Positions 56,588-64,000 of a stretch of 64,000 nt of DNA are shown here, piece after piece. Made by a program: the position numbers and the translations under genes. The first letter of the stretch is position 1. Every line of letters begins with the position of its first letter. The stretch is from an uncultured Blautia sp. (GTDB lineage Bacteria; Bacillota; Clostridia; Lachnospirales; Lachnospiraceae): positions 13,865-77,864 of the forward strand of contig CAKRXU010000011.1 of NCBI GenBank assembly GCA_934424575.1, in the 5' to 3' direction. The notes beneath the pieces are model-generated. The model was given only the letters and a program-made list of their open reading frames with translations, had not been told where the DNA came from and made no database searches.

Positions 56588-59335
56588 ATGAATAAAAAAC
56601 TGGATAAAAAAAGAAATATAGATTTTTACCTGTTATATACGTTAGCTTTTTTTGCAGTTGCCCTGGCACTGTATCTGAAATTTTTTGCAAATGGGAAATC
56701 ACTTGTCTGGAGCCATGACGGTGTGCCACAGCATCTCAACTCACTGGCATATTATGGAAAGTATCTGAGGAAGGTACTTCATACTTTGTTTATAGAACAT
56801 AAGCTGTCCCTGCCTCTGTGGGATATGCATATTGGCTACGGTTCGGACATTTTGACGACCTTACATTATTATGTGATCGGGGACCCGCTGACACTTTTAT
56901 CTGTGTTTGTCCCGGCATCAAAGACAGAAGCCCTCTATGCGTTTCTGATCTTTCTGCGTATTTATCTGGCTGGCATTGCGTTCAGCAGATACAGTTTTTA
57001 TCATAAGAATTCAAAACAGGCGACCTTTATGGGAACGATGATCTACATCTTTGCAGGATGGACGATCTATGCCGCGATGAAACATCCGTATTTTTCCAAT
57101 CCCATGATCTACCTGCCTCTGATTCTTCTGGGAATTGACAAGATTTATAAGAAACAAAAACCATATGTATTTATATGGTCTGTTGCCCTGGCAGGACTTT
57201 CAAACTTTTATTTCTTTTATATGCTAGGGATCTTTATGGTACTTTATGCGATTTTCCGCTACTTTGATCTGTTTGCAGACAGATCCATCAAAAATATCGG
57301 GAAATGGCTTGGGATTTTTGCGGTATATTCCGTGATCGCAGTACTGATCGCTGCGGTGATCCTGCTTCCGGTGATTCTTCCGGTGTTTGGGACAGACCGC
57401 TTCAAGGCAGAGAACTATGTACCGCTGTTTTATGACAGAATTTACTACGAAAAATATCTTGGATGTCTGATCGGAGAGAACATGATCCAGTGGGGCGTTG
57501 CCGGTTATACGGCAGTTTCCCTTGCCGGTGTGTTCGTACTGTTTTCCAAAAAGAAAAAGTATACCGCGCTCAAGGCTGGTTTTGTACTTTTGAATGTGTT
57601 TCTGCTGCTGCCTTATGCAGGGCATGTCCTGAATGGATTTTCCTACGTTTCCAACCGCTGGATCTGGGCGTATGGAATGCTGATCGCGTACATCTTTGTA
57701 AAAATATATCCAGAACTTTTTGCTCTTACGCTTACAGAAAAGCGAAAAGTTTTTGTGATGCTCCTAATCTACTGTATTCTGGCACTCCTTCCGGAGGCGG
57801 CAAGGACACAGCGGAATCTGATGGCGATGGTCCTTTTGTCAATTTCGACATTTACCGTGCTTTCCTTCGGAAATATCTTCACCAGGGAGCGAAATCTTAC
57901 AGTAATGGTTGCAGGTTTTTTGATCGCAGGCATCCTGTTTAATATGCATTATCAGTATTCCTATGAGAAAGATTACCTCTCGGAGTTCACTGACAGCGGG
58001 GAAGCCCTGGAGAAGCTGGAGACGGGCGTTGACCGTGCGGTACTCAGTACCGATGATCCTTCGGTTTACCGTTATGACCAGATGGATACAAATTCCAGCG
58101 AAAACTCTTCGATGCAGATGGGAACGAACAGTACGGCCTATTATTTTAGCGTTGCAAGCTCAAGCATCGCGAATTTCTTTGACGAGATGTATCTGAATAC
58201 ACCGTGGGAACAGCATTATAACAATCTTGACGGACGGACGATCCTGGACCGTCTTGCCTCTGTGAAATATTTTGTGGTCAAAAAGGGTGAAGAGTCAGAC
58301 CTTCCATACGGCTATTCCAGGCTCAGCGGTGAAGCAGAAAAGAAGGACAAGACTTATCTGGCGTATGCAGATGAAGATGCATTGCCGCTTGGCTATACCT
58401 ATGATTCCTGGATATCCAGAGAAGATTATGATAAGATGACCGTGACAGAGAAACAGCAGGCTCTTTTGCAGGGCGTGGTTCTTGATGACAGTTCCCTTCC
58501 GGAAACAGAAACACACTTCAATGACCGTGAAGTTTCCTATTACACATCAGAGGGCAAAGGCTGCCGCCTCAAGAATGGTAAAGTGGTGGTCACACAGGAA
58601 AATGCACAGCTCAAGCTGGTCTTTGAAGGAGAGGAAAATGCGGAGACGTATCTGATCACGGAAGGGCTGGACTACGAAGGACTTTCTCCGAGAGAAATGA
58701 TCAGCGACAAAAAATGGTCAAAAATGACAACTTACGAGCAGAACAAACTTCTGGAAGAAAACAGCAACTGGCGTTACTGGAAGGAGAGTCAGAAGGCTTC
58801 CATCCAGCTTGAAGGACATTTCCTCAGGAAATCCATCCAGATCTTCACAGACAAGTATAACGCATACAGCGGCAAGCATAATTTCCTGTGCAACACCGGA
58901 TACAGTGAAAAAGGCAGACATACGATTACTCTGACTTTTGAAAATACAGGAGTCTACAGTTTTGACAGTCTCAAGATCTGCTGCCAGCCAATGACAGAGA
59001 TCGACAGTCAGACCAGGAAACTGGGAGAGGAAGTCCTGACGGATGTAAAAGTTGGTAATAATGAGATCAACGGAAACATTTCTCTTTCTGATGCCAAAGC
59101 ACTGGTACTTTCCATACCGTACAGCGAAGGCTGGACAGCTTATGTTGATGGAGAAAAAACGGGGCTTAAGGAAGCAAATACCATGTACATGGCACTGGAA
59201 CTTCCGAAAGGTGACCATGAGATCCACCTGGTATACTGTACACCATATCTTGGAACCGGTCTGTGCTTGACTTGTATCGGGGTATTGTGCTACATTGTGT
59301 TGGTGTTAATAAACAAAAAGAAAAAGAGGTTTTAA
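56588..59335 (+). CDS. YfhO-family membrane glycosylation protein
   Basis: A 915-residue protein with about 13 membrane segments in residues 15-480 and a large extracytoplasmic C-terminal domain (about 480-890), ending in one more membrane segment and KKKKRF. It is related to Bacillus YfhO, a GT-C type transferase that adds sugars to lipoteichoic acid outside the membrane. Early loop residues include SHDGVPQHLNSLAYYGKYL with conserved Asp. The ATG at 56588 is chosen because the longer frame runs back into the nifJ terminator. It starts a three-gene set with a CsbB-like transferase and a GtrA protein. Confidence 0.85.
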   Translation: MNKKLDKKRNIDFYLLYTLAFFAVALALYLKFFANGKSLVWSHDGVPQHLNSLAYYGKYLRKVLHTLFIEHKLSLPLWDMHIGYGSDILTTLHYYVIGDPLTLLSVFVPASKTEALYAFLIFLRIYLAGIAFSRYSFYHKNSKQATFMGTMIYIFAGWTIYAAMKHPYFSNPMIYLPLILLGIDKIYKKQKPYVFIWSVALAGLSNFYFFYMLGIFMVLYAIFRYFDLFADRSIKNIGKWLGIFAVYSVIAVLIAAVILLPVILPVFGTDRFKAENYVPLFYDRIYYEKYLGCLIGENMIQWGVAGYTAVSLAGVFVLFSKKKKYTALKAGFVLLNVFLLLPYAGHVLNGFSYVSNRWIWAYGMLIAYIFVKIYPELFALTLTEKRKVFVMLLIYCILALLPEAARTQRNLMAMVLLSISTFTVLSFGNIFTRERNLTVMVAGFLIAGILFNMHYQYSYEKDYLSEFTDSGEALEKLETGVDRAVLSTDDPSVYRYDQMDTNSSENSSMQMGTNSTAYYFSVASSSIANFFDEMYLNTPWEQHYNNLDGRTILDRLASVKYFVVKKGEESDLPYGYSRLSGEAEKKDKTYLAYADEDALPLGYTYDSWISREDYDKMTVTEKQQALLQGVVLDDSSLPETETHFNDREVSYYTSEGKGCRLKNGKVVVTQENAQLKLVFEGEENAETYLITEGLDYEGLSPREMISDKKWSKMTTYEQNKLLEENSNWRYWKESQKASIQLEGHFLRKSIQIFTDKYNAYSGKHNFLCNTGYSEKGRHTITLTFENTGVYSFDSLKICCQPMTEIDSQTRKLGEEVLTDVKVGNNEINGNISLSDAKALVLSIPYSEGWTAYVDGEKTGLKEANTMYMALELPKGDHEIHLVYCTPYLGTGLCLTCIGVLCYIVLVLINKKKKRF

Positions 59336-59340
59336 AAATC

Positions 59341-60303
59341 ATGAAGAATATGCTGTCAGTTGTGCTTCCGGCTTACAATGAGGAACTTATGATAGGAAAA
59401 ACCTGCAAAGTTCTCCGGAAAGTGCTGGAAGGAGCAGGAATCCCTTACGAACTGGTTGTAGTAAATGACGGTTCCAGTGATGATACCTGGGATTCGATCC
59501 TCATAGCAGGATGTTTGGATCCGGCAATCGTAGGTGTGCGTTTTTCCAGAAATTTCGGCAAAGAAGCGGCAGTTTTTGCGGGAATGGCACAGGCATCCGG
59601 AGATGTGATCGCTGTTATGGACTGTGACCTCCAGCACCCGCCAGAAACACTGATAGAAATGTATGCACTCTGGAAAGAGGGTTATGAAGTGATCGAGGGC
59701 GTCAAGAAAAGCCGTGGCAGAGAAAGTTTTCTGCATAAAGAAAGTGCGGGCTTTTTCTACAATATCATGTCCAAAGCGACAGGCGTGGACATGCAGAATG
59801 CTTCCGATTTCAAGATGATGGATCGCCGGGTGGTAGAGAATATCCTTGCGATGCCGGAGAGAAATATGTTTTTCCGGGCAATTTCATCGTGGGTGGGATT
59901 TAAGACGACTTCTGTAGAGTTTGAAGTCCGCGAAAGAGAGGCAGGAGAGTCCAAATGGTCTACCTGGTCGCTGGTCAAGTATGCGTTTACAAACATTGTG
60001 GCATTCACGACCTTACCGCTTCAGTTTGTGACAGTGGCGGGCGGGATCTGTTTTCTTGGATCTCTGCTCCTGATCATTTATTCTCTGGTTCAGTATTTTT
60101 TAGGATATGCGGTGGAAGGCTACACGACAACTCTTCTGGTACTTCTTCTGATCGGGAGTGCGATCATGCTCAGTCTTGGGATTATTGGATATTATATTGC
60201 TAAGATCTATGAAGAAGTCAAACGCCGTCCACGTTATATTATTTCCGGGATTTTCCGTGGCGATGAAGATGTCTGGGAGACTGCCAGACACGATGGAAGA
60301 TAG
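59341..60303 (+). CDS. CsbB/DPM-like polyprenyl-phosphate glycosyltransferase
   Basis: A 320-residue family 2 glycosyltransferase with two C-terminal membrane segments (about 232-255 and 268-290). The catalytic domain has VVLPAYNEELMIGKTC, VVNDGSSDDTWD, and VMDCDLQHPPE with the metal-binding DxD-like site. It probably puts a sugar on undecaprenyl phosphate for use by the YfhO-like partner. The ATG at 59341 has AAAGAGGT upstream and lies 5 bp after yfhO. GtrA follows. This three-part arrangement is known from Bacillus and Listeria wall glycosylation. Confidence 0.88.
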   Translation: MKNMLSVVLPAYNEELMIGKTCKVLRKVLEGAGIPYELVVVNDGSSDDTWDSILIAGCLDPAIVGVRFSRNFGKEAAVFAGMAQASGDVIAVMDCDLQHPPETLIEMYALWKEGYEVIEGVKKSRGRESFLHKESAGFFYNIMSKATGVDMQNASDFKMMDRRVVENILAMPERNMFFRAISSWVGFKTTSVEFEVREREAGESKWSTWSLVKYAFTNIVAFTTLPLQFVTVAGGICFLGSLLLIIYSLVQYFLGYAVEGYTTTLLVLLLIGSAIMLSLGIIGYYIAKIYEEVKRRPRYIISGIFRGDEDVWETARHDGR

Positions 60304-60315
60304 GAGCAAATAATT

Positions 60316-60738
60316 ATGAGAAAACTAAAAGATATGATCCTGCGTTTTTACCAGAATGATGTGATCCGCTATGTATTCTTTGGAGGATGCACGACACTGG
60401 TCAATCTGGTCTGCTTTTTTGTACTCCGCAAATGTGGTGTGGAGCTGAATATCGCAAATCTGATCTCGATCATCACGGCGATCCTGTTTGCCTATGTCGT
60501 TAATTCCAGGTTTGTATTTCAGGACAAATGTGAGACACTTAAGGATCATTTTCGGCCGTTCTGTAAATTTATCAGTGCGCGTCTTGTGACCATGGTGATC
60601 GAGGTCGGCGGTGTGTGGCTTCTTGTAGAAGTCTGCAAAATGAACGATATGGCGGGAAAATTTATCACACAGTTTATCGTTCTCGCCTTAAATTACATAT
60701 TCAGCAAGTTTTTTGTATTTACAACAGGAAAAAAATAA
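60316..60738 (+). CDS. GtrA-family flippase-like membrane protein
   Basis: A 140-residue protein with four membrane segments, of the GtrA/GtcA family. It contains YVFFGGCTTLVNLVCFFVL and NYIFSKFFVF, typical N- and C-terminal motifs. It is thought to flip the polyprenyl-linked sugar made by the CsbB-like enzyme to the outside. It lies 12 bp after that gene. Confidence 0.88.
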   Translation: MRKLKDMILRFYQNDVIRYVFFGGCTTLVNLVCFFVLRKCGVELNIANLISIITAILFAYVVNSRFVFQDKCETLKDHFRPFCKFISARLVTMVIEVGGVWLLVEVCKMNDMAGKFITQFIVLALNYIFSKFFVFTTGKK

Positions 60739-60782
60739 CATGATCTTGTGGATCAGAAATATACGATTGGGGGATTTCAGAA

Positions 60783-61835
60783 ATGACATTAGAAGAAACA
60801 CTTCAGAAGATTCATCCGCTGGATGAAAAGGCAATGGAAATTTCCAGAAAGAGATGGGACAGTATCGCCAAACCGCTGCATTCTCTTGGAAAGATGGAAA
60901 ATCTGGTCGTTCAGATCGCGGGCATCACAGGAAACCCGGACATGAACCTTAAGAAACGTGCATTGGTAGCAATGTGTGCAGACAACGGTGTGGTAGAGGA
61001 AGGCGTGACACAGACAGGACAGGAAGTAACCGCGATCGTTGCGGAGAACTTTCTGACAGGAGACACTTCTGCCTGTACGATGTGCCGCCAGTGCGGAACG
61101 GATGTATATCCGGTGGATGTCGGAATGGCAGTGGATACCAAAGTCCCGACAGATCTCAAAGTCGCAATGGGAACCAGAAATATGGTCAGAGAACCGGCAA
61201 TGACAAGAGAAGAAGCGGTGAAAGGGATCGAGGCAGGGATCGAGATGGTTTCCCGTCTTAAAGCGAAGGGATACGGTCTTCTCGCAACCGGAGAGATGGG
61301 GATCGGAAATACCACGACCAGCAGTGCCGTTGCATCTGTTCTCCTTGACCGCCCGGTTGAGGAGATGACAGGACGCGGGGCAGGTCTTTCCAGCGATGGT
61401 CTGAACCGTAAGATCACTGCGATCAAAAAGGCGATCGACAAACATCAGCCGGATCCACAGGATGCGATCGACGTTCTTGCAAAAGTTGGTGGACTGGACA
61501 TTGCAGGCATGGCGGGCGTATTTATCGGTGGTGCTGCGCTTGGTGTTCCGGTTGTGATCGATGGATTTATCTCCTGTGTGGCAGCCCTGATCGCACAGCG
61601 GATCTGCCCGACCGTAAGTGATTATATGATCGCTTCCCATGTATCCAAGGAACCGGCAGCCCACCTGATCCTGGAGGCTCTTGGCAAAGAAGCTGTGATC
61701 CACGGTGACATGTGCCTTGGAGAAGGCAGCGGTGCCGTTGCCCTGTTCCCGTTCCTTGATATGGGAACCGCAGTTTATCAGTCTATGAGTACGTTTGATG
61801 ACATTCATGTAGAACAGTATGAGGAGCTTGTCTAA
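60783..61835 (+). CDS. cobT: Nicotinate-nucleotide:DMB phosphoribosyltransferase
   Basis: A 350-residue CobT, which makes alpha-ribazole phosphate for the lower ligand of cobalamin. Typical segments are KPLHSLGKMENL (residues 29-40), MCADNGVVEEGVTQTG (about residue 65), TGEMGIGNTTTSSAVASVL (about 170) and the Glu/Gly-rich C-terminus HGDMCLGEGSGAVALFP with catalytic Glu. The length matches the family. It starts the cobalamin set; no cobalamin riboswitch was seen in the 44 bp before it. Confidence 0.94.
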   Translation: MTLEETLQKIHPLDEKAMEISRKRWDSIAKPLHSLGKMENLVVQIAGITGNPDMNLKKRALVAMCADNGVVEEGVTQTGQEVTAIVAENFLTGDTSACTMCRQCGTDVYPVDVGMAVDTKVPTDLKVAMGTRNMVREPAMTREEAVKGIEAGIEMVSRLKAKGYGLLATGEMGIGNTTTSSAVASVLLDRPVEEMTGRGAGLSSDGLNRKITAIKKAIDKHQPDPQDAIDVLAKVGGLDIAGMAGVFIGGAALGVPVVIDGFISCVAALIAQRICPTVSDYMIASHVSKEPAAHLILEALGKEAVIHGDMCLGEGSGAVALFPFLDMGTAVYQSMSTFDDIHVEQYEELV

Positions 61836-61837
61836 CC

Positions 61838-62395
61838 ATGATGATTCTTGTAACAGGAGGCAGCGGAAGCGGGAAATCTGCTTTTGCGGAAGATCAGGTC
61901 GTATCTTTTGGCGAAGCAGAGAGAGTCTATATTGCTACGATGTTCCCTTTTGATGAAGAGAGCAAAAAGAGAGTTCAGCGTCATCGGAATATGCGAAGCG
62001 GCAAGGGGTTTGAGACCGTTGAATGTTATACTGACCTTGCACAGGTAAGCGTTCCAAAGGGAAGTACTGTCCTTCTGGAATGCATGTCGAATCTTGTTGC
62101 CAATGAGATGTTCCAGGAAAACGGAGCGCATGAGCGGACAGTTTTGGAAATCCTCAAAGGTGTGAAGTCCCTTCTTACACAGGCGGGGAATCTGGTGATC
62201 GTCACGAATGAGATCTTTTCGGAGGCGGCTTCCTATGAGGGAGAGACGGAAACTTACCAGAAATATCTGGGGAAGATCAATCAGGAGCTTGCACATCTTG
62301 CGGATGAGGTCGTGGAAGTAGTCTACGGAATCCCTGTTTATCACAAAAAATCAAAAGGAGGCACTTCCCATGAAAAGTCTGTGGAACAGTTTTAA
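61838..62395 (+). CDS. cobU: Adenosylcobinamide kinase/GTP:cobinamide-P guanylyltransferase
   Basis: A 185-residue bifunctional CobU that phosphorylates cobinamide and adds GMP. The Walker A is VTGGSGSGKSAFAE (residues 5-18), HRNMR is the usual guanylylation His region, and VTNEIFSEA stands in the position of the family's SNEVG motif. The C-terminus differs from the CobU pattern GxxVxxK. It lies 2 bp after cobT. Its end overlaps cobS by 26 bp. Confidence 0.9.
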   Translation: MMILVTGGSGSGKSAFAEDQVVSFGEAERVYIATMFPFDEESKKRVQRHRNMRSGKGFETVECYTDLAQVSVPKGSTVLLECMSNLVANEMFQENGAHERTVLEILKGVKSLLTQAGNLVIVTNEIFSEAASYEGETETYQKYLGKINQELAHLADEVVEVVYGIPVYHKKSKGGTSHEKSVEQF

Positions 62396-63146
62396 GATCG
62401 CATTTGCCATGTTTTCCAAGATTCCCATGCCGCAGGCAGAGTGGACAGAGGAAAATATGCGCTATATGCTGTGCTTTTTTCCGTTTGTGGGAGCGGCAGC
62501 AGGTATCCTCACCTTGGGGGTAAGCTGGCTGGGAGAGTACTTTGGATTCGGTACAGGCTTCATGGTAATGGCGCTGATCCTGGTTCCGGTCCTTGTGACG
62601 GGCGGGATCCATGTGGACGGGCTTCTGGACACTTCAGATGCCTTAAGTTCCTGGAGAGACCGTGAAAAACGTCTGGAGATCCTCAAAGATTCCCATGCGG
62701 GTGCATTTGCCGTGATCACAGCATGCGTGTATTTTATGGTCCTGTATGGCGGATTCAGCCAGATCACGGATGACTGGACAGCGATGAAACTTATCGCACT
62801 TGGCTATGTAGTATCGAGATGTTTTTCCGGACTCGGTGTGATCATCCTGCCAAAAGCCAACGCCGGCGGCACGGTAGCAGAGTTTTCGCGCAAGGCACAG
62901 GATACCACAGTTCGAAATACTCTGATTGTTTATCTCGTGCTTCTGGCGGCATTGATGCTTCTGATCCAGCCGGTATGGGGTGCAGTGACTTTTGTGACGG
63001 CTGTGCTTGTTTTTCTTTTTTATAAACATAAGGCGATGAAATATTTTGGAGGAACGACCGGGGATCTGTCGGGGTATTTCCTGTGTCTCTGTGAGGCGTG
63101 GATGGTACTTGTGCTGGCGGTTCTGACGGTGGTCTATCCGCTATAG
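62370..63146 (+). CDS. cobS: Adenosylcobinamide-GDP ribazoletransferase
   Basis: A 258-residue membrane protein of the cobalamin synthase (CobS) family, which joins GDP-cobinamide with alpha-ribazole. It has six to seven membrane segments. The conserved GGIHVDGLLDTSDAL (about residue 77) has the metal-binding Asp residues. It overlaps cobU by 26 bp and is followed by a short cobU-like gene. Confidence 0.92.
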   Translation: MKSLWNSFKIAFAMFSKIPMPQAEWTEENMRYMLCFFPFVGAAAGILTLGVSWLGEYFGFGTGFMVMALILVPVLVTGGIHVDGLLDTSDALSSWRDREKRLEILKDSHAGAFAVITACVYFMVLYGGFSQITDDWTAMKLIALGYVVSRCFSGLGVIILPKANAGGTVAEFSRKAQDTTVRNTLIVYLVLLAALMLLIQPVWGAVTFVTAVLVFLFYKHKAMKYFGGTTGDLSGYFLCLCEAWMVLVLAVLTVVYPL

Positions 63147-63157
63147 GAGTGTAGATT

Positions 63158-63538
63158 ATGGAAATGATAATTGGAGGGGCTTTTCAGGGAAAAAGCATCC
63201 TGGCAGAAAAGGAGCATCCGGACATAACATGGATAAACGGTGCAGAGGCAGACTGGGAGAGTCTTTCCTATGCAGAAGGTGTCCTGGGATTTCATGAATA
63301 TATCCGAAAAGAAATGAAGGCAGGAAACGATATCAGCAGTCTTGCCGAAGATCTGATCCGTGTAAATCCGGACCTGATCCTGGTATCGGATGAAGTCGGT
63401 TATGGTGTTGTGCCGATCGATGCATTTGACCGTGCCTACCGTGAGGCGGTCGGCAGGATCTGCACAAAACTGGCAGCATACAGTCACCGGGTAACGAGAG
63501 TTGCCTGCGGGATCGGGACGGTGATCAAAGATGCTTAA
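63158..63538 (+). CDS. Short CobU-like P-loop protein
   Basis: A 126-residue CobU relative, about 50 residues shorter than the CobU two genes upstream. It keeps the P-loop GGAFQGKS (residues 6-13) and the LVSDEVGYGVVPIDAFDRAYREAVG motif (about residue 79) that is missing from the longer CobU, but lacks an HxxR region. The two proteins may share the work: one binding GTP and one the transfer. It overlaps cobC by 8 bp. Alternatively it is a decaying duplicate, but the frame is intact. Confidence 0.75.
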   Translation: MEMIIGGAFQGKSILAEKEHPDITWINGAEADWESLSYAEGVLGFHEYIRKEMKAGNDISSLAEDLIRVNPDLILVSDEVGYGVVPIDAFDRAYREAVGRICTKLAAYSHRVTRVACGIGTVIKDA

Positions 63539-64000
63539 GTTATGGCTTATCCGCCATGGAATGACAGAGGGAAACAGTCGCCAGAGATACATTGGAGTGA
63601 CAGATGAACCTCTCTGTGAGGATGGACGGAAATTACTGGAGAAATTTACTTATCCTGCCGTACAGGCTCTGTTTGTAAGTCCGCTGAAACGCTGCCGGGA
63701 AACTGCCTCGATCCTGTTTCCAAAGGGAGAGCAGAGGATCGTGCCGCTTCTTGCAGAGTGTGATTTTGGAGAATTTGAGAACAAAAACTACAAAGAACTT
63801 TCGGACAATCCTCACTATCAGGAATGGATCGACAGCAACGGAACCCTTCCGTTTCCAGGAGGCGAGAGCAAGGAAGAATGCGCGGACAGGAATCTTAGAG
63901 GGTTTGATGAAGTGCTCAGAACCTGTGCAGCCGAAGACATTACCGAAGCAGCACTCGTGGTCCACGGGGGCACGATCATGAACATCATGGAAGCGTATGC
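63531..64000 (+). CDS. cobC: Histidine phosphatase family, CobC-like, 3' cut by window
   Basis: The first 156 codons of a phosphoglycerate-mutase-like histidine phosphatase; the frame is open to the end of the window. LWLIRHGMTEGN (residues 4-15) carries the catalytic His, with SPLKRCRETA downstream and LVVHGGTIMNI near the end as the second His. Its place after cobT-cobU-cobS points to CobC, which removes phosphate from alpha-ribazole-5'-P or cobalamin-5'-P. The ATG overlaps the previous gene. Confidence 0.88.
   Translation, partial: MLKLWLIRHGMTEGNSRQRYIGVTDEPLCEDGRKLLEKFTYPAVQALFVSPLKRCRETASILFPKGEQRIVPLLAECDFGEFENKNYKELSDNPHYQEWIDSNGTLPFPGGESKEECADRNLRGFDEVLRTCAAEDITEAALVVHGGTIMNIMEAY

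Noticed and set aside
60739..60782. Cobalamin riboswitch before cobT
   Set aside because: Only 44 bp separate gtrA from cobT, too short for the aptamer, and no B12-box sequence was seen.

Overview
The window is a bacterial chromosome segment (about 45% GC, no phage, insertion sequence, rRNA or CRISPR array seen). Gene content points to an anaerobic gut Firmicute of the Lachnospiraceae, Blautia-like, but the genus cannot be fixed from the sequence alone. The evidence is pyruvate:ferredoxin oxidoreductase, DapL-type lysine synthesis, a Leu T-box before leuA, an archaeal-type AspRS with GatCAB, SipW/TasA-like secreted proteins, choline-binding-like wall repeats and an ABC-F protein. Most genes read on the + strand; only a polysaccharide deacetylase, an ABC-F ATPase and a tRNA-Pro are on the - strand.

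Region by region. (1) 1-10,990: nitrogen and amide metabolism. It holds gltB (3' part), gltD, glnA behind a promoter plus terminator-like attenuator, an ANTAR-type regulator with a degenerate receiver, then aspS2-gatC-gatA-gatB (tRNA-dependent Asn/Gln formation) and dapL. (2) 11,020-16,080: an M18 aminopeptidase, a HAD phosphatase, a tyrosine-phosphatase-like protein, then ilvN-ilvC. (3) 16,128-22,145: a tightly coupled surface-fibre operon. It has a promoter, a structured leader, a previously unannotated 31-codon ORF, a SipW-type signal peptidase, three TasA/camelysin-like proteins and a large isopeptide/SpaA-domain protein. (4) 22,170-28,100: tRNA-Pro, four small secreted proteins (two transglutaminase-like), then an MBOAT acyltransferase with its SGNH-like partner. 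(5) 28,115-33,894: T-box-controlled leuA and a three-subunit molybdenum hydroxylase. (6) 33,897-38,191: two membrane proteins, tRNA-Arg, an SH3 protein and a peptidoglycan/polysaccharide deacetylase. (7) 38,335-44,930: an RluF-like pseudouridine synthase overlapping ligA, then metA, an NhaC-type antiporter, a C39-like peptidase and a Zn-phospholipase-C-like protein. (8) 44,962-50,340: an NlpC/P60 hydrolase with Pro-Thr repeats, a transglutaminase-like lipoprotein-sized protein, a TMEM198-like membrane protein and a YbaK deacylase. (9) 50,369-56,551: ABC-F, an Rrf2 regulator with a cysteine cluster and the pyruvate:ferredoxin oxidoreductase. (10) 56,588-60,738: a YfhO / CsbB-like / GtrA surface glycosylation trio. 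(11) 60,783-64,000: cobalamin nucleotide-loop assembly (cobT, cobU, cobS, a short cobU paralogue, cobC cut by the window end).

How the parts fit. The first 10 kb couples ammonia assimilation (GOGAT, GS) to amide-dependent aminoacyl-tRNA synthesis, with RNA-level control likely. The fibre operon is the best candidate for an undescribed system: a dedicated signal peptidase, three small SipW-dependent proteins (one with a sortase-like tail) and a multi-domain isopeptide protein are joined by ATGA stop/start overlaps. They sit behind a short Pro- and Cys-rich ORF that is itself ATGA-coupled to sipW. All functional calls rest on reading motifs and on memory of the families; no database search was run.
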